Notes under the pieces: model-generated
Databases searched by the model: none
Seen by the model: only the letters and a program-made list of their open reading frames with translations
Told to the model about the DNA's origin: nothing
DNA from: Actinomycetes bacterium
Lineage (GTDB): Bacteria; Actinomycetota; Acidimicrobiia; Acidimicrobiales; Palsa-688
DNA: 29,208 nt
Direction of reading: 5' to 3'
Assembly: GCA_021827225.1 (NCBI GenBank)
Contig: JAKAXG010000004.1
Span: 1-29,208, forward strand
Part shown: positions 1-7,848 of the stretch, piece after piece
Layout: every line of letters begins with the position of its first letter
How positions within the stretch are numbered: position 1 is the first letter of the stretch
Position numbers and translations under genes: made by a program

Positions 1-1
1 C

Positions 2-175
2 GATATCGTCATCCAGGTCGCCTCGGTCACCCGGGCCCTGCAGGAGGTGGCGGTCGGCCTGCTGGGCGACCACCTCAGCCACTGTGTGATGGGTGCCGCC
101 GTCCATCCGGGAGCCGATGATCGGGCTCGCCTCGACGAGGTGACGGCCACCATACGCCACGTCGTTCGGCTCTGA
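2..175 (+). CDS. csoR: CsoR-family copper-sensing repressor, 3' end only
   Basis: This is a partial gene: the frame is open from the window edge to TGA at 173-175 and gives the last 57 residues. The visible part is the second and third helices of the CsoR/FrmR (DUF156) fold, with an Ile-Gln-Val-Ala-Ser-Val stretch and then Asp-His-Leu-Ser-His-Cys-Val. The His and Cys three residues apart match the second and third Cu(I) ligands of CsoR; the first ligand Cys lies outside the window. Family members are all-helical dimers or tetramers that leave DNA when they bind Cu(I). The downstream operator, copZ and copA make a copper role much more likely than formaldehyde or nickel sensing. The start cannot be seen. 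Confidence 0.85.
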   Translation, partial: DIVIQVASVTRALQEVAVGLLGDHLSHCVMGAAVHPGADDRARLDEVTATIRHVVRL

Positions 176-214
176 TCACACATCGACAGGAGCCCATCGG
201 CCCTGCTTGAAGGG

Positions 215-229
215 TACCCCGGGAGGGTA
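215..229 (+). promoter_or_regulatory. CsoR-type operator upstream of copZ
   Basis: The sequence TACCC-CGGGA-GGGTA is a dyad with 5-nt arms and a GC-rich centre, resembling known actinobacterial CsoR operators (TACCC...GGGTA). It lies between the csoR stop and copZ. A possible -10 (TATTCT, 228-233) overlaps its right arm and a weak -35-like TTGAAG sits at 207-212, so bound repressor would block the polymerase. The operator is read from sequence; the promoter boxes are tentative because their spacing is only 15 nt. Confidence 0.55.
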
Positions 230-259
230 TTCTTGGCCGAGAGGCGATAGGAGTGCACG

Positions 260-463
260 ATGCCCCAGACGATCACCTATACCGTTCCCGGGATGACCTG
301 CGACCACTGCAAGCAGGCCGTCTCTTCAGAGCTGGGCTCGGTCCGCGGGGTGACCGCCGTCGAGGTGAACCTGGACGCGAAGCTGGTCACCGTCACTGGT
401 GAGGGTCTCGCCGACGCCGCGCTGCGTGCCGCGATCGAAGAGGCTGGCTACGAGGCGGCGTGA
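260..463 (+). CDS. copZ: Copper chaperone CopZ (heavy-metal-associated domain)
   Basis: A 67-residue single-domain HMA protein with the metal-binding motif Gly-Met-Thr-Cys-Asp-His-Cys near residues 11-17 and the usual beta-alpha-beta-beta-alpha-beta length. Such proteins carry Cu(I) in the cytosol and hand it to the N-terminal domain or membrane entry site of CopA, and to CsoR-type repressors. ATG 260 is chosen because AGGAG lies at 249-253. The stop codon at 461-463 nearly touches the copA start, so the two are almost certainly co-transcribed and translationally coupled. The operator at 215-229 sits just upstream and suggests derepression by copper. Confidence 0.92.
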   Translation: MPQTITYTVPGMTCDHCKQAVSSELGSVRGVTAVEVNLDAKLVTVTGEGLADAALRAAIEEAGYEAA

Positions 464-465
464 CC

Positions 466-2655
466 ATGGCGGCCATCAACACGGCCGAGGATGGAGCACC
501 GGCCCGGGGGCAGGTCGACCTGTCCATCGGCGGGATGACCTGCGCCTCGTGCGCGGCGCGCATCGAGAAGAAGCTCAACAAGCTCGACGGTGTCATCGCC
601 ACCGTCAACTTCGCCAGCGAGCACGCCGCCGTGGCGTTCGACCCCGCGCAGATCAGCGTCGCCGAGCTGATCGGTGCGGTGGAGGCCGCCGGCTACGAGG
701 CGTCACTGCCGGAGGCGGCCACCGACGACGACCCCGCCGGCCCCTACCGGCACCGCCTGGTGCTGGCGGTGGCGCTCACCGTGCCGCTGATGATCTTCGC
801 TTGGATCCCGGGTGGCCGTCCTCCGGGCTGGGAGTGGGTGTCGCTGGTGCTGGCCACTCCGGTGGTGTTCTGGGCCGGCTGGCCGTTCCACCGGGCCGCC
901 GCCGTGAACGCCCGCCACGGGGTGGCCACTATGGACACGCTCATCTCCGTCGGCACCCTGGCCGCCTGGGTGTGGTCCACCGTGGTGCTGCTGGCCGGGA
1001 TCTCCACCACTGTCTACTTCGACACCGCTGGAGCGATCACGTCGCTGATCCTGGTCGGCCGCTACCTGGAAGGGGGGGCCAAGCGGCGCTCCGGTGAGGC
1101 ACTGCGCAAGCTGCTGGAGCTCGGCGCCAAAGAGGCCCGGGTGCTCCGCGACGGAACCGAGGTGCTGGTACCGGTCGAGCGGCTGGCCGTCGGGGACATC
1201 TTCGTGGTCCGCCCCGGCGAGAAGATCGCCACCGACGGAACGGTCAGAGTCGGGACCTCCGCCATCGACCAGTCCATGCTCACCGGCGAGTCCGTGCCGG
1301 TGGAGGTCGGCCCGGGTGACCCGGTGGCCGGGGCGACGATCAACGCCTCCGGCCGGCTCGTGGTAGAAGCCACCCGGGTCGGAGCGTCGACCGCGCTGGC
1401 CCGGATTGCGCGCCTGGTCGCCGACGCCCAGGCCGGGAAGGCTCCCGTCCAGCGCCTGGCCGACCGGGTTTCCGCGGTTTTCGTCCCCGTGGTGATCGCC
1501 ATTTCTGTGCTGACGCTCATCGGCTGGCTCTTCATAGCCGGGACCACCACCTCCGCCGCGTTCACCGCCGCGGTGGCCGTCATTGTCATCGCCTGCCCGT
1601 GTGCCCTGGGCCTGGCCACCCCCACCGCCTTGATGGTGGGCACCGGACGCGGCGCCCAGATCGGGGTGGTCATCAAAGGACCCGAGATCCTCGAACAGAC
1701 CCGCCAGGTCACCACCGTCGTGCTGGACAAGACCGGCACCATCACCGAAGGAAGGATGGCCGTCACCGAAGTGATCCCGGCCGGCGACGTGGACCGGGAC
1801 GGGTTGCTGAGGTTGGCCGCCGCCGCCGAAGACGCCAGTGAGCACCCCGTCGCCCGGGCCATCGCCGCCCACGGACGGGACCGGCTCACCACCCTGCCCC
1901 CGGTGGAGTCGTTCACCGCCCGCGCCGGCCTGGGAGTCGAAGCCGTAGTCGACGGCCACGCCGTGGTCATCGGCCGGCCCGCCCTGCTCGCCGACTGGGC
2001 CATCCGCCTGTCCGGACGGCTCGCGTCGGAGGTGGAGCGCCTCGAAGGGAAGGGCGACACCGTGGTGGCCGTCGCGGCCGACGGCCGCCCCCTCGGTCTG
2101 GTGGCGGTAGCCGACCGGGTCAAGCCGACCAGCCGCCAGGCCATCACCCGCCTACGCCGGCTCGGCCTCACCCCCGTCCTGCTCACCGGCGACAACCCCG
2201 CCAGCGCCCGAGCGGTCGCCGACGAGGTCGGTATCGACCGGGTCCTCGCCGGAGTACTTCCCGGCGACAAAGCCGCCGAGATCACCCGGCTCCAGCAAGC
2301 CGGCGAGGTGGTGGCGATGGTCGGCGACGGAGTCAACGACGCCCCTGCCCTTGCGCAGGCCGATCTCGGACTGTCCATCGGAACCGGCACGGACGTGGCC
2401 ATCGAGGCGTCCGACCTCACCCTGGTCTCCGGCGACCTCAACGCCGCCGCCGACGCCATCCGCCTCTCGCGGCGCACGCTGGCCACCATCAAGGGGAACC
2501 TGGTCTGGGCCTTCGGTTACAACGTCGCCGCCGTTCCCCTCGCCGTCGCCGGGGTCGTCAACCCGATCATCGGGGCGGCTGCCATGGCCTTCTCCAGCGT
2601 GTTCGTGGTCACCAACTCCCTGCGGCTACGGCGCTTCCAGCCGGCCCAGGACTAA
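466..2655 (+). CDS. copA: P1B-1 copper-exporting ATPase CopA
   Basis: A full-length Cu+-translocating P-type ATPase of 729 residues (731 if translation begins at GTG 460, whose GTG overlaps the copZ stop). ATG 466 is preferred because of GAGGCGG at 452-458. It has one N-terminal HMA domain with GMTCASC near residue 25, eight expected membrane segments, the Cys-Pro-Cys transport motif near residue 379, the phosphorylated Asp in DKTGTIT near 423, the Ser-Glu-His-Pro nucleotide-binding motif, and GDGVNDAP near 622. The last two helices carry Tyr-Asn and Met-Ala-Phe-Ser-Ser, the signature of Cu+ (P1B-1) rather than Zn or Co pumps. It exports Cu+ across the membrane and forms one operon with copZ. 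Confidence 0.95.
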   Translation: MAAINTAEDGAPARGQVDLSIGGMTCASCAARIEKKLNKLDGVIATVNFASEHAAVAFDPAQISVAELIGAVEAAGYEASLPEAATDDDPAGPYRHRLVLAVALTVPLMIFAWIPGGRPPGWEWVSLVLATPVVFWAGWPFHRAAAVNARHGVATMDTLISVGTLAAWVWSTVVLLAGISTTVYFDTAGAITSLILVGRYLEGGAKRRSGEALRKLLELGAKEARVLRDGTEVLVPVERLAVGDIFVVRPGEKIATDGTVRVGTSAIDQSMLTGESVPVEVGPGDPVAGATINASGRLVVEATRVGASTALARIARLVADAQAGKAPVQRLADRVSAVFVPVVIAISVLTLIGWLFIAGTTTSAAFTAAVAVIVIACPCALGLATPTALMVGTGRGAQIGVVIKGPEILEQTRQVTTVVLDKTGTITEGRMAVTEVIPAGDVDRDGLLRLAAAAEDASEHPVARAIAAHGRDRLTTLPPVESFTARAGLGVEAVVDGHAVVIGRPALLADWAIRLSGRLASEVERLEGKGDTVVAVAADGRPLGLVAVADRVKPTSRQAITRLRRLGLTPVLLTGDNPASARAVADEVGIDRVLAGVLPGDKAAEITRLQQAGEVVAMVGDGVNDAPALAQADLGLSIGTGTDVAIEASDLTLVSGDLNAAADAIRLSRRTLATIKGNLVWAFGYNVAAVPLAVAGVVNPIIGAAAMAFSSVFVVTNSLRLRRFQPAQD

Positions 2656-2838
2656 GCCGTCGGCGCCGAAGCGGGTCGGGACCTACTCGGGGCCGTCCAC
2701 CGCTTCACCCGACTCCGCTGACCGGCCAGCACGGCTCTCAGGGGTCTCGCCACCTGGTGTGGCGAACGCCTCTATCAGCGGTCCCGCCCGGCGCCGACTC
2801 TGGAACAAGCAAGAAGCTGTGTAGGAGGTGGTCCGCAG

Positions 2839-3468
2839 ATGCGTAGAACTCCGAAGGTGGCCGCAGTCTCCGTGGTAGCGCTCCTGGCGCTCGGCGGTTG
2901 CGGGTCGACCGCCAGGACGGGTATCTCGTCGCCGACCACCGCCGGGCCGGCCGCGACCACCCCGTCCACCGCCGCCCCCCCGACGGCCGCACCATCCACC
3001 GCCGCCCCGGCGAGCGTGCTCAGCGCCACCGAAAGGGCCGACCTGGGCCTCATCCACGAGCAGGAACGGGCCGGGCTGGACGCCTACGCGGTCTTCGCCG
3101 CCCGCTACCCGACGCAGCCTGTGTTCGCCAACCTGGGCGACTCCCAGAGGACCCAGATGGCCACCGTCACTGCGATGATGGCCCACTACGGCCTGGCCGA
3201 CCCCTCGGCCGGACTGGCCGCCGGCAGGTACGCCGACCCCGCCGTCCAGCAGCTGTATGACTCCACGGTGGCCGCCGGCACGAGCACCGATCACGCCCTC
3301 GACGCCGTCGAGCACTTCGAGCAGGAGAACCTGGCCGCCCTACAGGCTGCCCGCAGTCGCACCAGCAGGGCCGACCTGGTCACCATGTACACCAACCTGG
3401 AGCAGGCATCGACCTCGCACATCGCCGCCTGCGACGACGCCCACCAGCACAACGGCGCCCGCGACTGA
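2839..3468 (+). CDS. DUF2202 ferritin-like lipoprotein
   Basis: A 209-residue exported lipoprotein. The N-terminus is Arg-rich, then hydrophobic, ending in a lipobox Leu-Ala-Leu-Gly-Gly-Cys with Cys21 as lipidation site. A Thr/Ala/Pro-rich linker follows to about residue 55. The rest matches the DUF2202 four-helix, ferritin-like pattern, with a Glu-Gln-Glu-Arg stretch, a 'PVFANLGDSQ' helix start and later Glu-His and His-rich helices. Whether it binds iron or another metal is not established. The Shine-Dalgarno AGGAGGTGG (2824-2832) is strong. It lies 183 nt after copA in the same direction, so a link to metal stress is possible but unproven. It converges on the phospholipase gene. Confidence 0.8.
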   Translation: MRRTPKVAAVSVVALLALGGCGSTARTGISSPTTAGPAATTPSTAAPPTAAPSTAAPASVLSATERADLGLIHEQERAGLDAYAVFAARYPTQPVFANLGDSQRTQMATVTAMMAHYGLADPSAGLAAGRYADPAVQQLYDSTVAAGTSTDHALDAVEHFEQENLAALQAARSRTSRADLVTMYTNLEQASTSHIAACDDAHQHNGARD

Positions 3469-3567
3469 CTGCCGGCGCCGCCCCCGCAACTGTGAGTCGT
3501 TGCACGGACGGCCACAACCCTGATGGACGGCGACGCGGCAGGGAGAGGGCGCGAGCCGCGACCTTCT

Positions 3568-4533
3568 TCAGCGGTGCGCTATGGCCGTGAGCTGTCTGCG
3601 GATTCCGTCCCGGGCGGCGTAGGCACCCGCCCCCAGGAACGATTCACGGACGACGTGGTCGACGGAGTCCCGGGAGAGGAAGTCGCGGCCCATAACGGCC
3701 TGTTCGGCGGGTCCCGGCTCGAACACGACCACGGCGTGTCCGCTCCGGCGGAGGGCAGCGACCTCCCGCGCCAGCCGTCGGCCGGCGTGGCGGCGCACCA
3801 GCCCCATGGGGTCCGTGGGCGGGGCCAGCCCGGACATGGGGGAGACGACGACCACCAGATCCAGGTCCTGATGGGCCAGGATGGCGGCATTGGTAGGGGA
3901 GTGGACGCCGCCGTCCACGTATTGGCGGCCATCGATCTCGACCGGGGCGAAGTAGCCGGGGATGGCGCAGGAGGCGGCGACCGCCAGGTGCAGCGGAACC
4001 CGGGGGGCGCCGGGACGCCCGAACACCACCCGCCTTCCGTCTCTGCGCCGGACCGCGGTGATCCACAGGCCGCGATCGGGCCAGCCTGAACCCTCGACCT
4101 CCCTCAGGGGTGCGAGGTGCTCGGTGATATCGAAGCGGCCGGGTGCCAGCAGCGTCAGCAGGGCGGACGACGGCCGGAACTTCCACGGCCGCAGGAGGGC
4201 CCGGCGGAGGAGGGCCCTGCTCGGGACGCTGGGCGGCCGGAGCAGGTCGGAGAACCGCAACGGCTCGAGCTCCGGGATCCGCTCACCGAACAATTCCACC
4301 AGCATGTCGCTCTGCACCCATGTCGACGCCCGGACCGTCCAGGCGGCCAGCTCGCTCGCCGCCACGCCGGAGCGCAGCAGGGTCGCCACTATGGACCCGG
4401 CCGATGTGCCGACTATCACCTTGGCGTCGCGGGGATCCCAGCCGAAATCGTGTTCGAGGGCGCTGAGCACTCCGGCGTGATAAGCCTGACCTGCCACGCC
4501 CCCGCCCCCGAGGACCAGCCCGACTTCTGCCAC
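3568..4533 (-). CDS. Patatin-like phospholipase
   Basis: A 321-residue patatin-domain serine hydrolase. The oxyanion-hole Gly-rich loop (GGGG, residues 9-12), the nucleophile elbow Gly-Thr-Ser-Ala-Gly with Ser44, and the catalytic Asp in VDGG (Asp207) are all visible and correctly ordered, so the Ser-Asp dyad is intact. There is no signal peptide. Relatives of this length cleave acyl chains from phospholipids or neutral lipids in the cytoplasm or at the inner membrane face. The start is GTG 4533 with AGGAGAG about 7 nt upstream. It appears monocistronic and converges with the DUF2202 gene; the 99-nt gap holds only a weak 5-bp inverted repeat (3486-3503). The substrate cannot be deduced. Confidence 0.88.
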   Translation of the reverse strand: MAEVGLVLGGGGVAGQAYHAGVLSALEHDFGWDPRDAKVIVGTSAGSIVATLLRSGVAASELAAWTVRASTWVQSDMLVELFGERIPELEPLRFSDLLRPPSVPSRALLRRALLRPWKFRPSSALLTLLAPGRFDITEHLAPLREVEGSGWPDRGLWITAVRRRDGRRVVFGRPGAPRVPLHLAVAASCAIPGYFAPVEIDGRQYVDGGVHSPTNAAILAHQDLDLVVVVSPMSGLAPPTDPMGLVRRHAGRRLAREVAALRRSGHAVVVFEPGPAEQAVMGRDFLSRDSVDHVVRESFLGAGAYAARDGIRRQLTAIAHR

Positions 4534-4841
4534 TGCATCACTCTCCTGCTGTCGGCTGGCCCGGGCCAGGGTCCATCGGCCCGGCCGGGGGGCCGGGCGC
4601 AGGTACGGCCTGCACGCCGCCGGGTCCGACCGGCGCGAGGCGGCGCACGCGCTGGCTCCTCACAGCCCCCTCATCGGGCACAATCTGTTGCAGGGTGGTT
4701 CCCCTGTACGGGCACGGCGGTCAGGGGCGGTGCCGCTGGGCGCGGACGGCTTTCGGATGGCCCGCGCCCGGGGCGTGCTGGTGGGTGCCGCCGAGGCCGG
4801 GCGGGGAATCCCTCCTCGGCCTCGACAGCGTGCTGGCTAGC
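4534..4841. other. Intergenic stretch between phospholipase and cold-shock gene
   Basis: About 308 nt with no convincing coding signal. It should hold the phospholipase promoter and the end of the cold-shock transcript. The only structure I can support is the 7-bp inverted repeat at 4790-4820, listed separately. No clear -10/-35 pair is visible. Confidence 0.5.
4790..4820 (-). terminator. Possible cold-shock gene terminator hairpin
   Basis: GCCGAGG at 4790-4796 pairs perfectly with CCTCGGC at 4814-4820 around a 17-nt loop. It lies 21 nt beyond the cold-shock stop codon on the minus strand. There is no T-tract, which is usual in GC-rich actinobacteria, so the call is tentative. Confidence 0.3.
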
Positions 4842-5045
4842 TCAACGCGCGACGACGTTGCTGGCCTGGAGCCCCTTGGGACCCTGGGTGGTGTCGAACT
4901 CCACCTTCTGGTTCTCTTCGAGGTTGCGATACCCGTTCCCGGAGATGGCGCTGAAGTGCACGAACACGTCAGGGCCGCCATCGTCTTGGGAGATGAAACC
5001 GAAACCCTTTTCGGAGTTGAACCATTTCACGGTGCCGGTTGCCAC
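4842..5045 (-). CDS. cspA: Cold-shock protein (CspA family)
   Basis: A 67-residue cold-shock domain protein covering the whole OB fold. RNP1 (Lys-Gly-Phe-Gly-Phe-Ile, residues 13-18) and RNP2 (Val-Phe-Val-His-Phe) are intact, as is the N-terminal GTVKWFN. It binds single-stranded RNA and DNA and acts as an RNA chaperone in cold or general stress. The start is GTG 5045, fixed by an exceptional Shine-Dalgarno at 5050-5064. A TACACT box (5159-5164, minus strand) could be the -10, giving a leader of about 107 nt, typical of csp mRNAs; a 12-bp palindrome at 5149-5160 lies at the predicted start site. It is downstream of the small HTH gene in the same direction, 196 nt apart. Confidence 0.95.
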   Translation of the reverse strand: MATGTVKWFNSEKGFGFISQDDGGPDVFVHFSAISGNGYRNLEENQKVEFDTTQGPKGLQASNVVAR

Positions 5046-5049
5046 TGGC

Positions 5050-5064
5050 GATCCCCTCCTTTCT
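5050..5064 (-). promoter_or_regulatory. Extended Shine-Dalgarno of the cold-shock gene
   Basis: On the minus strand the 15 nt AGAAAGGAGGGGATC match the reverse complement of the conserved 16S rRNA 3' end (GATCACCTCCTTTCT) at 14 of 15 positions. They sit just upstream of GTG 5045. Most genes here match only 5-9 nt. The match is read directly; an effect on translation is inferred. Confidence 0.75.
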
Positions 5065-5241
5065 TTGGCCTGATTCGACCCCCGGGATCACAAGGGTCAT
5101 GGCCTGGCCCTGGATGGGCCGGAGGGAAATCTCGTTAGTGCAGCTACCCTCGCCGGCGAGTGTAGCCGGTCGCGGAGCGTTATTCTCCGACTTCGTGCCG
5201 GGAGACCGCGACGCTGCCATCGCTGGCCGGGCCGCCCTCGT

Positions 5242-5562
5242 TCAACTTCCGCCGCTTATCTGGCTGCGCAGGCGCTCGATGGTGCGCAAGCGTCGGGCCC
5301 GGTCCATGTCGTTCTGCTTGGCGTCGCCGCGAACGCGCTTGGCCAGGTGGTCCAGGCGGGCCAACTCCTCGGTCCGGACCCGCGTGGCGTCCGGGATCGG
5401 CAGGCGGCGCAGCGCCCGCACGAACGCTCGCTGGGCGGAGGCGCCGCGGTCGAGCCCGAGGTCCCGGCTGATCCGGGCGTACGGTTGGCCCAGGCCTCTA
5501 AGCCGCAATACTTCGGCATCGACCGTTTCGGGCGCCTCGGCTGCTTCAGGCAAGTCAGACAT
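5242..5562 (-). CDS. Small helix-turn-helix protein
   Basis: A 106-residue protein of unknown role. Residues about 17-45 ('EVLRLRGLGQPYARISRDLG' and onward) look like a resolvase/sigma-region-4-type helix-turn-helix. A charged, probably coiled helical region follows ('EELARLDHLAKRVRGD'). This layout resembles short actinobacterial HTH proteins sometimes likened to phage small terminases, but there are no phage genes around. The frame extends upstream to 5706, yet ATG 5562 is clearly the start because of a 12-nt Shine-Dalgarno at 5567-5578. It is divergent from the sigma factor gene and upstream of the cold-shock gene on the same strand, so a regulatory role is possible but unproven. Confidence 0.65.
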   Translation of the reverse strand: MSDLPEAAEAPETVDAEVLRLRGLGQPYARISRDLGLDRGASAQRAFVRALRRLPIPDATRVRTEELARLDHLAKRVRGDAKQNDMDRARRLRTIERLRSQISGGS

Positions 5563-5566
5563 GGCG

Positions 5567-5594
5567 GGATCACCTCCTGAGCGTCGGCGCTCAG
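5567..5594 (-). promoter_or_regulatory. Perfect 12-nt Shine-Dalgarno next to a tetraloop hairpin
   Basis: On the minus strand AGGAGGTGATCC (5567-5578) is fully complementary to the conserved 16S rRNA tail. Immediately upstream, CTGAGCG and CGCTCAG (5577-5583 and 5588-5594) form a 7-bp hairpin with a 4-nt loop. Its arm takes two bases of the Shine-Dalgarno. Sequence and pairing are seen directly; translational control is inference. Confidence 0.6.
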
Positions 5595-5777
5595 CCGCTA
5601 ACCGGCAGGGTGAGAGTCCCGACCTGGTGATCCACGCTATCTCTTTTACCGTTACCACCGTGACCAACCCCGGGTGCGGCGGCCGCGATGTCGGCAGGCC
5701 GATCAACTAGCCTTCGCCGCTGGACACTCTCGCTCCTGCCCGGGGCGGTGTCTTCACGACAGCAGAGACGAGGACGA

Positions 5778-6713
5778 GTGCTCAACAAGCGAGCTGTCCA
5801 GCCCGACGAGGACCTCGTTCGGCTCTACTTGAACGACGTGGGCAAATACGGGCTGCTCACCAAGGCCGACGAGGTGCGATTGGCTCAATCGGTCGAAGCC
5901 GGCCGTGATGCCCGGGCCGAGCTGTCCGGCGGCGGGGAGCTGACCGCGTCGCGCCAGCGCGAGCTGCGGCGCCTGGTGCGCCACGGGGAGGAGGCGACCC
6001 AGACCTTCGTCAAGGCCAACCTCCGGCTGGTGGTGTCCATCGCCAAGAGATACCAGGCCGCCGAGCTTCCGCTGCTGGACCTGGTGCAGGAGGGGAATCT
6101 CGGTCTCATCCATGCCGTCGAGAAATTCGACTGGCGCAAGGGGTTCAAGTTCTCGACGTACGCCACCTGGTGGATCCGCCAGGCCATCACCCGGGGAATC
6201 GCCAACACCGGGCGGACCGTGCGGCTTCCGGTACACGCCGGGGACCTGCTGAACCGGGTGGTCAAGGCCCGGGCCCGGCTGGAGGGCAAGCTGGGCCGGC
6301 GGCCGACCACCGCCGAGCTGGCCGAAGACCTCGGCTTGGACGAGTACAAGGTCATCGAGGTCATCCGCTACGTCGCCGAGCCGATGTCACTGTCCGAACC
6401 GCTGCGAGCCGACAGCGACGCCGAGCTGGGTGACGTGGTCGAGGATCCCTCGGCCGTTTCGCCTTTCGACGCGGCCGCCGCGTCGCTCCTGTCCGGAGAG
6501 GTGGCCAAGTTGCTGGTGGTCCTCGACGATCGGGAGCGCACGATCCTCCGGCTCCGCTTCGGGCTCGACCGCGGTGAACCCCGGACCCTCGACGAGGTCG
6601 GTGCCCACTTCAACCTGACCCGGGAACGGATCCGCCAGATAGAAGCCCGGGCGATGTCCAAGCTGCGCCACCCCACGCTCGAGCTCACCGCGCAGGACCT
6701 CTTCATCGGCTGA
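5778..6713 (+). CDS. RpoD/SigB-family RNA polymerase sigma factor (group 2)
   Basis: A sigma-70 protein of about 311 residues without region 1.1, so more like SigB or HrdA-D than the primary SigA. Region 1.2 starts 'DLVRLYLNDVGKYGLLT'. Region 2 has 'NLRLVVSIAKRY' and the -10-reading 'FSTYATWWIRQAITR'. Region 3 and the region 4 HTH ('LDEVGAHFNLTRERIRQIE') follow. GTG 5778 is chosen because homology begins just after it; an upstream in-frame ATG at 5688 would add 30 unrelated residues, and neither has an ideal ribosome site. It is divergent from the small HTH gene. Such sigma factors serve stationary-phase or stress transcription. No anti-sigma gene is adjacent. Confidence 0.9.
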   Translation: MLNKRAVQPDEDLVRLYLNDVGKYGLLTKADEVRLAQSVEAGRDARAELSGGGELTASRQRELRRLVRHGEEATQTFVKANLRLVVSIAKRYQAAELPLLDLVQEGNLGLIHAVEKFDWRKGFKFSTYATWWIRQAITRGIANTGRTVRLPVHAGDLLNRVVKARARLEGKLGRRPTTAELAEDLGLDEYKVIEVIRYVAEPMSLSEPLRADSDAELGDVVEDPSAVSPFDAAAASLLSGEVAKLLVVLDDRERTILRLRFGLDRGEPRTLDEVGAHFNLTRERIRQIEARAMSKLRHPTLELTAQDLFIG

Positions 6714-6718
6714 ATCCC

Positions 6719-6740
6719 GCGGCCGCCCGTGGCCGGCCGC
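6719..6740 (+). terminator. Hairpin after the sigma factor gene
   Basis: GCGGCCG (6719-6725) pairs with CGGCCGC (6734-6740) around an 8-nt loop, five nt after the sigma stop. Further GGCCGGCC-type repeats follow to about 6752 and could form alternative stems. No T-run follows. It probably ends the sigma transcript or lies in the leader of the catalase mRNA. Confidence 0.45.
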
Positions 6741-6898
6741 CGGGGCCGGCCGCCCGAGGCCCGGCCTCCGGAGAGGCTCTGGAGCCACCGCAGGTCCGGA
6801 GTCGTGCCATGCGCGGTCCGGTAGCGCTCGCATGGGCCTGGGTAGCGCCACGGGGGCGGCATCTCCGGCCGGCGGGCCGCCCGACGATAGGAGGAAGC

Positions 6899-7699
6899 GT
6901 GTTCCTGCACAACAAGCGGCTGATGTTCACGGTCCGGGTGGACCGACCCAACCCCCAGTTCGCCCGACTGCTTCTCGAGCAGTTCGGGGGAGCCAACGGC
7001 GAGCTGGGAGCGGCCATGCGGTATTTCACCCAGGCGTGGAACGAGCCTGACGAGGGCCGGCGCAGCATGCTGTCCGACATCGCCACCGAGGAGCTGTCGC
7101 ATCTCGAGATGGTCGGCCAGGCCCTGGTGATGCTGATGAAGGGGTCGCCGGCTTCGGAGGTCGACAAGGTCGAAGGCGACTATCTGGGCGACCTTCTGGA
7201 AGGCAGGCACGACAAATACGTCGAGCTGTCGACGACGGCTCCCGCCTCGGTGCTATCGGGAGGGGGACCGCCTCTGATGGACTCGGCCGGCAACCGCTGG
7301 ACGGCCGACTGGATCGACACTCTGGGGGAGCCGTCGGCCGACCTGCGCTCCGACATCGCTGCCGAGGCCCGGGCCAAGATCGTGTACGAGCGGCTGCTCA
7401 AGCAGTGCGACGACCCGGGGCTGAAAGAGGCGCTCAACTTCCTGATGACCCGCGAGATAGCCCATCAGCAGATGTTCGAGGCGGCTTTGGCGTCGCTGGG
7501 GGACAGCAACTTCCCGCCCGGGAAGCTGGCCGGGAACGAGAAGCTGGGCCACGTCTACGTCCACGACTCGGATGGCTTCGGCGGCCCGGTCAGCGGCGAC
7601 TCCAAGGGCTACGAACTGGCCCAGGCGCACAAGGGCGACTGGGGTTTCGAGCTCGACTCTGATCCGACCGCCAAGGCGTCGGATCAGACCATCCTCTAG
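6899..7699 (+). CDS. Manganese catalase
   Basis: A 266-residue non-heme dimanganese catalase that disproportionates hydrogen peroxide in the cytoplasm. The start GTG 6899 (AGGAGGA at 6889-6895) gives the family N-terminus Met-Phe-Leu-His-Asn-Lys and places the first ligand at Glu35, as in the Lactobacillus enzyme. The second ligand set is in 'ATEELSHLEM' (Glu65, His68). The third and fourth appear in 'VYERLL' and 'REIAHQQMFE'. The C-terminus ends in a Gly/Asp-rich tail of the family type. The frame extends upstream to 6809, but that part is unrelated. The 185-nt upstream region is rich in short hairpins. The gene is probably monocistronic and its context is oxidative/general stress. Confidence 0.93.
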   Translation: MFLHNKRLMFTVRVDRPNPQFARLLLEQFGGANGELGAAMRYFTQAWNEPDEGRRSMLSDIATEELSHLEMVGQALVMLMKGSPASEVDKVEGDYLGDLLEGRHDKYVELSTTAPASVLSGGGPPLMDSAGNRWTADWIDTLGEPSADLRSDIAAEARAKIVYERLLKQCDDPGLKEALNFLMTREIAHQQMFEAALASLGDSNFPPGKLAGNEKLGHVYVHDSDGFGGPVSGDSKGYELAQAHKGDWGFELDSDPTAKASDQTIL

Positions 7700-7719
7700 A
7701 GAGCCGGGCTCCCACCGGC

Positions 7720-7774
7720 CGGCGCCGCCTGGGCTCCTCACGGTGGCGGCGCCGACCGTGGCGGGGCGGCGCCG
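7720..7774. terminator. Three-arm inverted repeat between catalase and FMN-binding genes
   Basis: CGGCGCCGCC (7720-7729) is followed by two identical copies of its reverse complement, GGCGGCGCCG at 7745-7754 and 7765-7774. Either can form a perfect 10-bp stem (loop of 15 or 35 nt). It lies between two convergent genes and is likely a bidirectional terminator; no T-tract is present. Confidence 0.55.
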
Positions 7775-7848
7775 AACCCTGACCGCGCCGTAGGGCGGGC
7801 CCCCCGTCGCGGTGCCGGCCGGCGGCCTGGGCGGACCAGGCGTGCGCT

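Noticed and set aside
703..2492. Two long minus-strand ORFs opposite copA
   Set aside because: Both are antisense to an intact CopA and have no motifs.
5567..5578. GGATCACCTCCT on the plus strand, resembling the 3' end of 16S rRNA
   Set aside because: No rRNA body is next to it; it is the complement of a strong Shine-Dalgarno for the minus-strand HTH gene.
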